From: an uncultured Planctomycetaceae bacterium | GTDB lineage: Bacteria; Planctomycetota; Planctomycetia; Planctomycetales; Planctomycetaceae | DNA length: 41,339 nt | Direction: 5' to 3' | Assembly: GCA_903858815.1 (NCBI GenBank) | Contig: CAIOKE010000318.1 | Location: 1-41,339 of the forward strand | In this document: in pieces, positions 26,192-34,857 of the stretch | Layout: each line of letters opens with the position of its first letter | Position numbering within the stretch: the stretch's first letter is position 1 | Made by a program: the position numbers and the translations under genes | Notes under the pieces: model-generated | The model's input: only the letters and a program-made list of their open reading frames with translations | Told to the model about the DNA's origin: nothing | The model's database searches: none

Positions 26192-26638
26192 ATGAACGAG
26201 CAGGACGGTCAACTGATTCCCCGTCGCAATGAATTGCTTCCGGCTGCTGTGGCTGGCCCCGGAGTGGCTGGTGCTGCTGGTATCTCGCCCACCACAGAAA
26301 CTCCTGCGCTGCTGTTTCAACCGCAGATGGACATTTACGAAACCGACGATGGACTCGTGCTCTACGCTGATCTGCCCGGCGTCACTCTCGACGGTCTGGA
26401 ACTGCAGGTTCAGGATAAGAAACTGACCCTGTTTGGTCGCATCAGCCAGAATGCCGACGAGATCGTACAGGTGCTGCATCAGGAGTATCAGTCCGGACAC
26501 TTCTTCCGCTCCTTTATCCTCAGCGATGATGTTGACCATGACCGGATTGAGGCAAGGTTGACCAACGGTGTTCTGCGAGTCTCACTTCCACGCGCTGAGC
26601 GGGCTAAACCGCGTCGAATTGAAGTCGCAGGCAGCTGA
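26192..26638 (+). CDS. Small heat-shock protein (Hsp20/alpha-crystallin), second copy
   Basis: 148 residues. The alpha-crystallin domain spans about 45-145: ETDDGLVLYADLPGVTLDGL, then FFRSFILSDDVDHDRIEA and NGVLRVSLPRAE. The N-terminal arm differs from the first copy (Pro/Ala/Gly-rich), so the pair may form mixed oligomers or take different clients. Similarity outside the core is low, so the duplication is old or the two came from different lineages. A TPR-like gene follows after 32 bp. Confidence 0.94.
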   Translation: MNEQDGQLIPRRNELLPAAVAGPGVAGAAGISPTTETPALLFQPQMDIYETDDGLVLYADLPGVTLDGLELQVQDKKLTLFGRISQNADEIVQVLHQEYQSGHFFRSFILSDDVDHDRIEARLTNGVLRVSLPRAERAKPRRIEVAGS

Positions 26639-26670
26639 AACCTGCAACGAAGATTTTCAGGAACTGAACG

Positions 26671-26994
26671 ATGGCCAGTCGCCGCGAAAAACTTGAGATG
26701 ATGCTGCAGGCAGCCCCGAATGATCAGCTGGTTCGCTATATGCTGGCGATGGAAACTGACCGAGAAGGTGCCACCGACAGGTCTCTGGAATTATTTCAGT
26801 CCCTGATGGATGCCCCGGTTCCCTACGTCCCTGCCTTTCTGATGGCCGGACAACTGCTGATGCGTCTGAATCGCTCAGCAGATGCACGCCACATCTTCGA
26901 GGCAGGGATTCGACAGGCGGAACAGCAGCACAATACCCACGCTGCCGGGGAAATGGCTGGTTTCCTTGCGACGCTCAACCTGTCAGCAGATTGA
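26671..26994 (+). CDS. Small TPR-like protein
   Basis: 107 residues. Sequence pattern of about two tetratricopeptide repeats (LVRYMLAMETDREG, then FLMAGQLLMRLNRSADARHIFEAGI). Such folds bind proteins. It is the third gene of the sHSP group, so it may assist the chaperones, but that is only context. A CAGGAAC ribosome site precedes the ATG. It ends 22 bp from the convergent hemD stop. Confidence 0.82.
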   Translation: MASRREKLEMMLQAAPNDQLVRYMLAMETDREGATDRSLELFQSLMDAPVPYVPAFLMAGQLLMRLNRSADARHIFEAGIRQAEQQHNTHAAGEMAGFLATLNLSAD

Positions 26995-27016
26995 GTTTCC
27001 TCGGACAGGGGGGAGC

Positions 27017-27862
27017 TTAAGCTGACGGGTTTTCGACAGCAGTCGAGTTCTGCTGTCGCCAGAAATCGACTGCTGAGCGAGCCAACTGCCCCATCTTCGG
27101 CGGACTGGCCTCTGCATGAACCGGGAAACCCTGATCCACAAGAGCTTCGGTGCAGGTCGGGCCGATTGAGGCGATCACCATTCCTCGGTCCACGGCCTCG
27201 CGTATCTGTCGCTCCAACCCCAGCTGTACTGCTGCCTGCAGAACATTACTCACCTGATTGGCGCTTGTGAACAGCATGCCATCCACCTCACCGGCAGCAA
27301 TTGTGCGCAGCGCCGCATACAGTGGCTCAGGATCTTCAGGAAAAGCCCAGCGATAGACCGGTACCGGAACAACTTGAGCCCCCCGATCCTGCAGGGCCGA
27401 ATACAAACGCTGATTCGGCAGGCCGTATTCCTGCACCGCCACGTCTTTCCCTGCCAGCCCCGGCCCATCCGTGTCGAGGGCCTGCAGCAACTCACGCCAT
27501 GTGTTGGGCTCGGGGGCTTTGAGGCTGTATCTCAAACCGACCTTTCCCAGCACCGCGGCAGGTTTTGGACCACGGATGGCCAGAAACACCTGCGACAGGG
27601 CGGTGTGCAGCCTGTCAAACAGATCGTGAGAACGAGCCACTTCAAACAACGCCTCTGTGCCAACGCCGGTCATCAGAATCACGATGGGAAATCGTCCTGC
27701 AATAATCTGCTGAATTGCCGTCAGCGCCTGGGGATTGTTCTCGATCGGAACCTCCCGCATCGATGGAGCAGCTATCGCCCGCGCACCCTGACGCTCAAGC
27801 AGTGAACACATTTCCTCTGAACGGCGACTTTCAAACGAACAAAACAGGGGTTCTGAACGCAT
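27017..27862 (-). CDS. hemD: Uroporphyrinogen-III synthase
   Basis: 281 residues. HemD closes the linear tetrapyrrole hydroxymethylbilane with inversion of ring D, in heme biosynthesis. The sequence is divergent, as usual for this family. Recognisable parts are SFESRRSEEMCSLLERQGA at the N-terminus, VILMTGVGTEALFE and AIRGPKPAAVL. MLFTSANQVSNVLQ and IASIGPTCTEAL near the C-terminus match the conserved TS(A/S)..V.N and SIGP.T..AL patterns. No other heme gene is adjacent. Divergent from the VWA gene. Confidence 0.9.
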   Translation of the reverse strand: MRSEPLFCSFESRRSEEMCSLLERQGARAIAAPSMREVPIENNPQALTAIQQIIAGRFPIVILMTGVGTEALFEVARSHDLFDRLHTALSQVFLAIRGPKPAAVLGKVGLRYSLKAPEPNTWRELLQALDTDGPGLAGKDVAVQEYGLPNQRLYSALQDRGAQVVPVPVYRWAFPEDPEPLYAALRTIAAGEVDGMLFTSANQVSNVLQAAVQLGLERQIREAVDRGMVIASIGPTCTEALVDQGFPVHAEASPPKMGQLARSAVDFWRQQNSTAVENPSA

Positions 27863-27938
27863 TTTTATTCCTTGCTGCAGGCATTGGCCGGGTGATCACA
27901 GAATATCAACAGGACAGGCATACCCCAAACCGTCTGAT

Positions 27939-27947
27939 TGCTATAAT
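27939..27947 (+). promoter_or_regulatory. Extended -10 promoter of the VWA gene
   Basis: TGCTATAAT is a perfect -10 with the TGn extension, about 67 bp before the GTG start at 28014. No good -35 hexamer is visible, as is common for extended -10 promoters. Confidence 0.55.
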
Positions 27948-28013
27948 CAACCGGGAGACTGGACGGCAGATCCAGCGTTATGACCCCGGTAGGCGGAGCT
28001 GAGGGCAAATTCC

Positions 28014-29765
28014 GTGAATCATACGTCAGATGAATCCGACCAGAGCGCGGGCAAGCCCCAGGCAACACCCTCAGCCAGTACACCGGGTGGTGTCGTACAC
28101 ATTTATCAGCAGTATGATCCGCAACAGTTTCCTTCGCCAGGGACCCCGGCTCCGGACCTGGTCTCTCAGGCCTTCGAGCATATGCTGGAGTGGGGTTCCC
28201 TGCGTGAACTGACCGAGGAAGAGCTGGCCAGTGCCATTCGGCTGGATCCAGGCCAATTTCCTGGTCTTGGCCCCAGCCTCGACTCACTGATCCGCATGCT
28301 GCGAGAACGTCGCGAGAAGATCCTCAGCACATGGGAAACTCAGACTGTCCGCCGCAAGGCCGTCAAACGTCTCGCAGATTCGGCTCGCCACGCAAAGCCA
28401 CCTGGCCAGTTCTCCAAATCCTTCTGGAATGCTGTCCGCACCGAACAGCTCTACCAGTTGGAGAATCTCTGGTACCGAGCTGAACGGGTCGACCCGGAAT
28501 TCGCTGCTCGACTACCAGCACTGATCGAAACCATGGGTGAAAAATACCAGGTAGACATGCTGGCCTCAGCCTATGAGTTTACAGGAAACGCAGCACTCTC
28601 GATTGAGCAGGCGATCGAGGTGCGTCAGGAACTGCAGCAGATCGATGATTTGCTGAAACAACTGGAGGAGGCAAAGAAGAATGCTCGACTGGCTGTGATT
28701 GATCTGGAGGAACTGAGTGATTTCGCCGACCCGGAAACTGTCCGGAAACTCTCCGAGTTTCAGGAGCAGATCCAGCAGCACCTGAAAAACCTGATGGAGC
28801 AGCAGGGACTTGGCGGAGGGAACGGTCGCGTCCAGCTTTCCCCCAAAGCCTACCGTCTGTTTCAAAGTCGTCTGCTGGAGCGAATCTTCAGTGACCTGCA
28901 GGCCTCGCGGTCAGGGCGGCATCAGGGTCCGATTGAGGGTGATGGAGTTGTTGAACTGCAGCGCACTCGCCCATGGGAATTCGGCGACGCAGCCGCTCAG
29001 ATCGACCTTCCGGGATCGCTGATCAATGCGATGCTGCGGCAGGGAGCACAGCGGCCTCTGCGACTGCAGTCGCGTGACATCGAAGTCCACCGTACCCGAA
29101 ATAATCCTCGCTGTGCAACCGCCGTGCTGATGGACATGAGTGGGTCGATGCGATACGACGGGCAATACATCAACGTCAAGCGCATGGCACTGGCTCTGAA
29201 CGGACTGATTACGTCAGAGTTCCCTGGTGATTTCCTGCGGTTCATCGAACTGCACACTTTTGCCAAAGTTGTGCCCCCCGGCGACCTGATCTCGCTGATG
29301 CCGAAAATCCCCACAATTACCAGTCCGGTTGTCAGACTCCGCGCCGACATGAGTCGCAACGACGTCAGCGAAGTCCACATTCCGCCGCATTTCACGAACA
29401 TACAGCACGGGTTGCAACTGGCTCGCCAACTGCTTGGTCCCCAGGATACGCCCAACCGGCAGATTATCCTGATTACAGATGGACTGCCGACAGCACATTT
29501 TGAACAGCATCTGCTGTACATGCTGTATCCCCCCGACCCTCGTACGGAAGAAGCAACACGACGGGAAGGCCTGCTGTGTCGCCGTGAAAATATCACAATC
29601 AATATTTTCCTGCTTCCTTCATGGTCGCAGAGCCACGAGGACGTGCAGTTTGCTCATCGCCTCGCAGAAAGCACCGGCGGGCGCGTCTTCTTCACCGCAG
29701 GTCGCGACCTCGATCGCTACGTCGTCTGGGACTATGTAGGCCATCGCCGCGAAATCATCAGCTGA
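28014..29765 (+). CDS. VWA-domain protein
   Basis: 583 residues starting with GTG at 28014 after AGGG. The N-terminal half is helical and charged, with a coiled-coil stretch at about 195-265 (LLKQLEEAKKNARLAVIDLEE). The C-terminal von Willebrand A domain starts near 365 with a complete MIDAS motif DMSGSM (Asp374, Ser376, Ser378) and a later ITDG. It lacks a signal peptide, so it is probably cytoplasmic. Such VWA proteins commonly act with MoxR/CbbQ AAA+ ATPases as metal-chelation or assembly factors; no such ATPase is in the window. Confidence 0.9.
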   Translation: MNHTSDESDQSAGKPQATPSASTPGGVVHIYQQYDPQQFPSPGTPAPDLVSQAFEHMLEWGSLRELTEEELASAIRLDPGQFPGLGPSLDSLIRMLRERREKILSTWETQTVRRKAVKRLADSARHAKPPGQFSKSFWNAVRTEQLYQLENLWYRAERVDPEFAARLPALIETMGEKYQVDMLASAYEFTGNAALSIEQAIEVRQELQQIDDLLKQLEEAKKNARLAVIDLEELSDFADPETVRKLSEFQEQIQQHLKNLMEQQGLGGGNGRVQLSPKAYRLFQSRLLERIFSDLQASRSGRHQGPIEGDGVVELQRTRPWEFGDAAAQIDLPGSLINAMLRQGAQRPLRLQSRDIEVHRTRNNPRCATAVLMDMSGSMRYDGQYINVKRMALALNGLITSEFPGDFLRFIELHTFAKVVPPGDLISLMPKIPTITSPVVRLRADMSRNDVSEVHIPPHFTNIQHGLQLARQLLGPQDTPNRQIILITDGLPTAHFEQHLLYMLYPPDPRTEEATRREGLLCRRENITINIFLLPSWSQSHEDVQFAHRLAESTGGRVFFTAGRDLDRYVVWDYVGHRREIIS

Positions 29766-29833
29766 CGACAATCGTCATGACATGGCTCAGGCCGGCATCC
29801 ATTCGGCAGGTGGATCAGGCTGCTGCCACACAC

Positions 29834-30592
29834 TCATTCACCATCAACCAGCAGCATCTGTCCATGAATGTGTTCAGCAGCATCGCTCAACAGAAACACA
29901 GCAGTGCCACCGCAGACTTCCGGCCCCGGCACAACACCATTCGGGGTATGCACCTCCATCCAACGACGAAATCGCGGATCCTGAATGGCTGGTTCCGTCA
30001 GTGGCGTCCGGAACAAACCAGGCGCCATACCATTAATTCGTATACCCAGGGGAGCCAGTGACACGCACAGCGAACGCACCATGGCATCAATTGCCCCCTT
30101 GGATGCGTCATACGCCACGTGCGTTGGCTCAGACAATCGACCATTGATGGAACCAGTCACCAGAATTCGACCGCGCACTCCTGCCGCGACCCAACGACGA
30201 GCAAAATACTGAATCAGCACAAACTGCGAATACACATTCAGCTTCATTGTCCGATCAAAAATTTCCAGTGGCATGTCCAGAAACGGCTGATCCATAAAGG
30301 TCCCGGCATTGCAGACCAGCAGATCAATCTGCGGGTTCTGATGCACAGCCGCCTCAGCAGCCTGCAAAGGACCGTCCGGCATCGGATCCGCCAGATCACA
30401 GCAGATCAGCGGAGCAGGGCGGTCAACAGTTCCACAGCGCTCAGCCGCCAGCAATGCTGCCGCATCACTGCGCAACCCATGCAGCACAACGCCAGCGCCC
30501 GCAGCACTTAATGCGGCAGCTATCTCCAGCCCCACGCCCTGAGTACTACCGGTGACAAACGCACTCCGCCCCTGCAGCACCGTCCACGTCAT
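29834..30592 (-). CDS. Short-chain dehydrogenase/reductase
   Basis: 252 residues with a GGAG ribosome site. It has the classical SDR motifs TGSTQGVG (cofactor), CNAG, a catalytic Ser in VTGSING and YDASK (Tyr and Lys), followed by INGMAPGLFRTP. It lies 18 bp downstream of the UxaE gene and is probably cotranscribed. A role as the reductase that takes fructuronate on to mannonate, or another sugar-acid dehydrogenase, is plausible from context but not provable here. General sugar or fatty-acid SDR functions are alternatives. Confidence 0.88.
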   Translation of the reverse strand: MTWTVLQGRSAFVTGSTQGVGLEIAAALSAAGAGVVLHGLRSDAAALLAAERCGTVDRPAPLICCDLADPMPDGPLQAAEAAVHQNPQIDLLVCNAGTFMDQPFLDMPLEIFDRTMKLNVYSQFVLIQYFARRWVAAGVRGRILVTGSINGRLSEPTHVAYDASKGAIDAMVRSLCVSLAPLGIRINGMAPGLFRTPLTEPAIQDPRFRRWMEVHTPNGVVPGPEVCGGTAVFLLSDAAEHIHGQMLLVDGE

Positions 30593-30610
30593 CTGATCGC
30601 TCCGAAGATA

Positions 30611-31939
30611 TCACTCAAGTCCCGAACGCAGTGGTCGCAGATGCCTTCCAAAATGATCCGCCAGCACTTCCCGATAGGTGTCCGGATAAGCCTCCAGCAG
30701 TGCTCGAATTGCCGGCCCGAACTTCGGATGTGTCAACGTCGATCCGAAGGTGCAGTGCAGAATCTGTCGGCCCGGCTTCGTAAAGCCACGCCCCTCAGCC
30801 ACCTCGGACCACAACTCCAGATACTCACGCTCAAGATCAGCCACAGACGACACGGCAGCAGGCTCCGGAGCACTCTGCAGAGTCGCTGAGACATGATAGG
30901 TCGCTCGATCCACATCATAGCGACTGCGAGCAAACTCGATAATCGCGCGAAACAGCGATTCATCATGGCGCGCCGCCACTCGCAGTGCCTCCAGATAGCT
31001 GGTACCGGCCGTCTTCACATGAAACAGACCACGAGTTGCCCTGCTGAGCAGACTGTACATCGACAGCTTGTCCGAGCCGGAATGCAGGCTCAGTTTGTAT
31101 GGCCCCACCAACGCTGCCACAGCCGCATGATCCGACAGCGAACTCTGCAAAGCTGTCAGATCTCCTCGAAAATCCACTCCCTTCTCAAAGTCACCGATAA
31201 ACCGCGGTGCAAGGCTGACCAGTTTCATGCCAGCCTGAAGGCACTGCTCGGCAATAATCAGATGTTCAGCCAGGGTCGTGGGCTGATCCGTCTCATCGAC
31301 TGACAGCTCAATTTCAAAATCCCTGCCGGCCGTAGCCTGCACTCTGGCGATGTAATGACTGAGCGAAATTGCCTGCTGAATCGCCGCACCATATTTCACC
31401 GCCGCGCGCATGCACGCCTGCTCATCCAGACGTATGACCGTACCCGTCGACAATGCCACCTGCCGACCTCGATACGCGTCAAACCATGGTGCCGTTTCAC
31501 GAACTGCTGCAAAACGTTCACGCAGCTCCTGCTCGTTGTAACTGTCCGTCCGCTGATCCACGGCACCTGATGGATCTATTGTGAAAAACGTGAACCCAGC
31601 CGCCGCTGTGACGTCCACGTCGTCAGGCGTTTTCAGATGATCAGCATCAGCCCCCGTAATTCCTGTCCATCCCGCGGCTGCAGCACCCGATAGCGCTTCC
31701 CCCATCACCTGAACTGCCGTTCGCTGAGTTCTGGACATTTCGCGAATTGACTGCTGCGGGAAAATCGGGGCAATGCCAGCACCGTCCCGCTGCATCGCCA
31801 GCACATGACCGGGCGTTGCCAGCCCTGTACGATCTCCAAAACCAAAACTGGGACTCAGGCCCAGAGTCTGACACTTCGGCAGCTGCACAGAAACACTCCC
31901 CGAAAAACCATTCACCCCGATCACACCACGATTCCTCAA
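30611..31939 (-). CDS. uxaE: Tagaturonate/fructuronate epimerase (UxaE family)
   Basis: 442 residues. The TTG start at 31939 overlaps the stop of the PfpI-like gene (TTGA); a GTG at 31924 is an alternative with GAGGA upstream. Family motifs are SFGFGDRTGLATPGH, DADHLKTPDD, LSVDETDQPTTLAEH, LAPRFIGDFEKGVDF, LHSGSDKLSMY and HVKTAGTSYLEALRVAAR. The Thermotoga enzyme interconverts tagaturonate and fructuronate in hexuronate breakdown. The SDR immediately downstream could be the next step. No hexuronate isomerase or mannonate dehydratase gene is in the window. Confidence 0.87.
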   Translation of the reverse strand: MRNRGVIGVNGFSGSVSVQLPKCQTLGLSPSFGFGDRTGLATPGHVLAMQRDGAGIAPIFPQQSIREMSRTQRTAVQVMGEALSGAAAAGWTGITGADADHLKTPDDVDVTAAAGFTFFTIDPSGAVDQRTDSYNEQELRERFAAVRETAPWFDAYRGRQVALSTGTVIRLDEQACMRAAVKYGAAIQQAISLSHYIARVQATAGRDFEIELSVDETDQPTTLAEHLIIAEQCLQAGMKLVSLAPRFIGDFEKGVDFRGDLTALQSSLSDHAAVAALVGPYKLSLHSGSDKLSMYSLLSRATRGLFHVKTAGTSYLEALRVAARHDESLFRAIIEFARSRYDVDRATYHVSATLQSAPEPAAVSSVADLEREYLELWSEVAEGRGFTKPGRQILHCTFGSTLTHPKFGPAIRALLEAYPDTYREVLADHFGRHLRPLRSGLE

Positions 31940-32463
31940 CTCACCCCATAAAACGCCAGAATAGCCCGACAGAAATCGGGCAGATCATCCGGACGACGAC
32001 TGCTGATCGAATACCGATCCACCACCACCGACGCGTTTTCGAACACCGCTCCGGCATTCACCAGATCATCCCGAATCCCCGGAGAACCTGTCACGCGAAT
32101 ACCTCGATAAATCCCCGCCGAAATCGGTATCCAGCCACCATGACAGATTGCAGCCACCAGTTTCGACTGATCGGCAAACTCACGAGTAATCCGCAATACC
32201 TCCGGATCACGCCGCAGTTTGTCAGGCATCCAGCCACCCACACAGATCAACCCGTCATAATCCGCCGCCGAAAGACCCGCAATCGCCAGATCCGAAACGC
32301 AGGGATAGCCATGCTTTCCGAGATACTTCCGGCCAGCCTGATCTGCCGCCACATGAAACTCAGCCCCCGCCTCGATCAGCCGAAGCTTCGGGTACCACAA
32401 CTCCAGATCCTCGTAGTCCTCACCGGTAAAACACAGGAACCTGCGTCCATTCAATGAACTCAT
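31936..32463 (-). CDS. DJ-1/PfpI-family protein
   Basis: 175 residues from the ATG at 32463, with GGAGAAGGG upstream; the frame is open to 32520. Class I glutamine-amidotransferase-like fold: FTGEDYEDLELWYP (early acidic residue) and ICVGGWMPDKL. The nucleophile elbow is AICHGGW, with the conserved Cys followed by His. Members are glyoxalases, deglycases or proteases; the exact activity cannot be told. Genes before and after are close (53-bp gap and four-base overlap), consistent with an operon for sugar metabolism or carbonyl detoxification. Confidence 0.87.
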   Translation of the reverse strand: MSSLNGRRFLCFTGEDYEDLELWYPKLRLIEAGAEFHVAADQAGRKYLGKHGYPCVSDLAIAGLSAADYDGLICVGGWMPDKLRRDPEVLRITREFADQSKLVAAICHGGWIPISAGIYRGIRVTGSPGIRDDLVNAGAVFENASVVVDRYSISSRRPDDLPDFCRAILAFYGVS

Positions 32464-32516
32464 ACAACCCTTCTCCTGTTTTCTGCTGGCCACCTGACCG
32501 ATACACCCTGACACCG

Positions 32517-33032
32517 TCAACGCACGGGCGGCAGACCCAGCAATCGACGCAGCAGACCCAACTGGCCTGCATGAATCATTTCATGATGTGAACAAAACAG
32601 CAGACAGCCCAGTTTCGTTGCCTCAACCGCCCACGGTGGTTCCACAGCCTCACTCAATACCACCTCAGAGTAACTCGGCAACTCCAGCATAGACTGCTCA
32701 AACACTCGCTCAAATACTGCCCGAATCTCAGCAACAGCAGGATTTGCCGCGGGCTGCGGGTCAGGTGTCGTACCACGACTGAATTTTTTGCGAAACGCAG
32801 AGGACATCAGTGTCAGATCCGCTTCTGCACGCCCACGAATCCGGAACAGACACAGACCATACTGCGCCATAGCGAGATGGCCCACCTGCCACGCCACATG
32901 AGACGCTGCCCCGACAGGCTGCTCAAACCAGCGCTCCTCAGGAATCGTGTCCAGCAGTGACAGTGTGTATTCGCGAGCAAATCGGATCTGTGCTATCGCC
33001 AGCTGCAGACCAATACCCGAATCCAGTGCCAT
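32517..33032 (-). CDS. DinB-family protein
   Basis: 171 residues from the ATG at 33032 (GGGGGA upstream); the frame is open to 33206. It is a four-helix bundle of the DinB/YfiT type: a His in ASHVAWQVGHLAMAQ and the pair HHEMIHAGQLG near the C-terminus, the usual three-His metal site. Many members are thiol-dependent transferases (bacillithiol or mycothiol) or unknown metalloenzymes. First gene of the leftward operon. The PIG-L gene about 1 kb away could fit a low-molecular-weight-thiol theme, but this is speculative. Confidence 0.85.
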   Translation of the reverse strand: MALDSGIGLQLAIAQIRFAREYTLSLLDTIPEERWFEQPVGAASHVAWQVGHLAMAQYGLCLFRIRGRAEADLTLMSSAFRKKFSRGTTPDPQPAANPAVAEIRAVFERVFEQSMLELPSYSEVVLSEAVEPPWAVEATKLGCLLFCSHHEMIHAGQLGLLRRLLGLPPVR

Positions 33033-33479
33033 CGCATCCCCCGAAATCCTGCCATACCCGCTGCCAGACAACAACCCTCCGCTCACCGCATGATAGCGTG
33101 ATTCCATGGCAATGCATGTTCGCCACACATCGACACGAGGTCCCACGGACAATTCCCTGTTGCCTGAATGCATCACTGCGAACTGCAGTTGACGTCGCTT
33201 CGCCACACAAAGTCAAAACCCGCCGTCAGCACGGAACAGATGGAAATCACTGAAAAATGCGATTCCGCGGGATCCGATCGAGGAAAAATCCACCACCCAC
33301 AGCAGCACGATCCAAATGGAGGACCTGGGGCTTTTTATCAACACCTGAAAAGCCCTGCTTCATGCGCATTCGGATTGATCCGCGCAGACTCCTGACCAGA
33401 ATCGCCCGTGTCGCCTGAAATGATTTCGGCAACCGTACACTGGCTCTCAGGTTCCCCCCCCCCAAATTGGATTCACATC
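33033..33479. other. Divergent intergenic region with a 10-base C run, 447 bp
   Basis: Separates the DinB-like gene (leftward) and the PEP-CTERM gene (rightward). Its most obvious element is a run of ten C at 33454-33463, 17 bp before the PEP-CTERM start. No ribosome site like those of the neighbouring genes is visible. No protein or RNA gene recognised. Confidence 0.5.
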
Positions 33480-34124
33480 ATGCTGACTAGAATCATTCTG
33501 ACCGCTGCCCTCACTCTGATGTGCAATTCTGCATACGCAGAATACATCCTTGGCTCTGTGGGATTCACCACCTATGTCAGTCCCGGGACCGGCAACCTGA
33601 ATCAGGCCATGACATTTCTGAATCTGCAGTCCACAACCAGCACCAGCGGTTTCTTCGCCGGGTTTTCTCCCGGAACAGCCTGGGGCAACTTTACGCTCAA
33701 TGCCAACAGCTCAATAAGCAGTGTTGTGTCCATCAATGACTCGTCATTCGGCAACTTCTCCGGCACGGTTGTCACTGACACCGGTGAGTACAGTCTTGGC
33801 ACAGAATTCGCCCAGGGATTCACTCGTTACGTAACTGTTCAGGGACAGTGGACTCCCGGCACCCAGACAGCGTTCGCCGGCGTCGGCGCACGACTGGCAG
33901 CAATTACCATCACCCTGACTCGAAATGCCCCGCTTTCGGGAACCGATGGCACCGCCATCAGCGGTGGACTGACTCTGCAATCCTTCGGCAACGCTGCCGT
34001 CCCGGAACCCTCGTCCATGATCTTCGCCGGTCTGAGTGCAGCCATTGGCGCCTTCACATTCATCCGTCGCAGGGTTCAGCAAACAACGCCTTCAGTGATC
34101 TCACCCCCAAAGTCTCTCGATTGA
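33480..34124 (+). CDS. PEP-CTERM sorting-domain protein
   Basis: 214 residues from the ATG at 33480 (MLTRIILTAALTLMC); the frame is open to 33408. It has a signal peptide ending near AYAE. The mature part is Ser/Thr/Gly/Asn-rich and likely beta-rich. The C-terminus has VPEPSSMIF, a hydrophobic helix and an RRR stop, the PEP-CTERM sorting signal read by exosortase. It should be exported and processed at the membrane or released to the surface. No exosortase gene is in the window. The last 65 bp overlap the convergent PIG-L gene. There is a 10-base C run just upstream of the start. Confidence 0.88.
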   Translation: MLTRIILTAALTLMCNSAYAEYILGSVGFTTYVSPGTGNLNQAMTFLNLQSTTSTSGFFAGFSPGTAWGNFTLNANSSISSVVSINDSSFGNFSGTVVTDTGEYSLGTEFAQGFTRYVTVQGQWTPGTQTAFAGVGARLAAITITLTRNAPLSGTDGTAISGGLTLQSFGNAAVPEPSSMIFAGLSAAIGAFTFIRRRVQQTTPSVISPPKSLD

Positions 34125-34773
34125 CAAGCGGCTCACCATAGGCAGTGTTAATGGCCCAGCCCCAGTAGCGTGCTCGATCACGAATATCATCCACCACAGT
34201 GGGGAATGCCTCGCTGCGTCCCGTCTGCAACTGCGAACGATAAGCCTGCACAGCGGCCATCTTGCGTTCAATCACAGTTGAGATATCTATCACGAATGAC
34301 GCTGACGGATGAATTCGCAGATGAATACTGAAGTAATGCAACAGCATCGGTGTCCACCACGGATCACCCGACATATCCGTGCGGCTCAGTTTCGCCCAGA
34401 ACCTCGCCTCATCACACAGGCTGCTGGCCGCCACGTGATCAGGATGTACGTCCTGCCAGTAGGGCGCCAGAATCAGCTGCGGTCGCGTCTCGCGGATCAC
34501 TTCCGCCAGTCGCCGCCGATGGTCCAGTGTTGGTTGCAGACTTCGATTCGGCAGCCCCAGATTTCGTCGCCATGTCAGTCCAAGTTCGGCTGACGCCTGC
34601 TCTGTCTCAGCCGCCCGGATGGCTGGTGTCCCATGCGGTGTTGGCTCTCCGCTGGTCAAATCCAGCACGCCAACCCGCAGATTCTGCCGAATCGACACAG
34701 CGATCAGGCCACCTAAGCTGATTTCTGCGTCATCCGGATGGGTTGCCACTACAAGCAGGTCCAGAGCCCCCAT
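34060..34773 (-). CDS. PIG-L family deacetylase
   Basis: 237 residues. The metal-binding motif HPDDAE is at residues 12-17, with HPDH further on for the third ligand. LGGLIA, DLTSGE and AAETEQASAELG are typical of the BshB1-type N-acetylglucosaminyl-malate deacetylase of bacillithiol synthesis. The function is N-deacetylation of a sugar conjugate; bacillithiol is a fair guess, but bshA and bshC are not here. It overlaps the convergent PEP-CTERM gene by 65 bp. The start lies 84 bp from the divergent small lipoprotein. Confidence 0.9.
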   Translation of the reverse strand: MGALDLLVVATHPDDAEISLGGLIAVSIRQNLRVGVLDLTSGEPTPHGTPAIRAAETEQASAELGLTWRRNLGLPNRSLQPTLDHRRRLAEVIRETRPQLILAPYWQDVHPDHVAASSLCDEARFWAKLSRTDMSGDPWWTPMLLHYFSIHLRIHPSASFVIDISTVIERKMAAVQAYRSQLQTGRSEAFPTVVDDIRDRARYWGWAINTAYGEPLVNRETLGVRSLKALFAEPCDG

Positions 34774-34857
34774 GTTCGTCTCTCAGTCCAATGGCCCAAA
34801 CTCTATACTTCCTGAAAGTCACTGCGCCACAGTGTAACCATCATGGAGCAAAAAGGC

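Noticed and set aside
29763-29777. TGACGA/TCGTCA hairpin at the VWA stop as a terminator
   Set aside because: Only six base pairs and no T-tract, so too weak to call.
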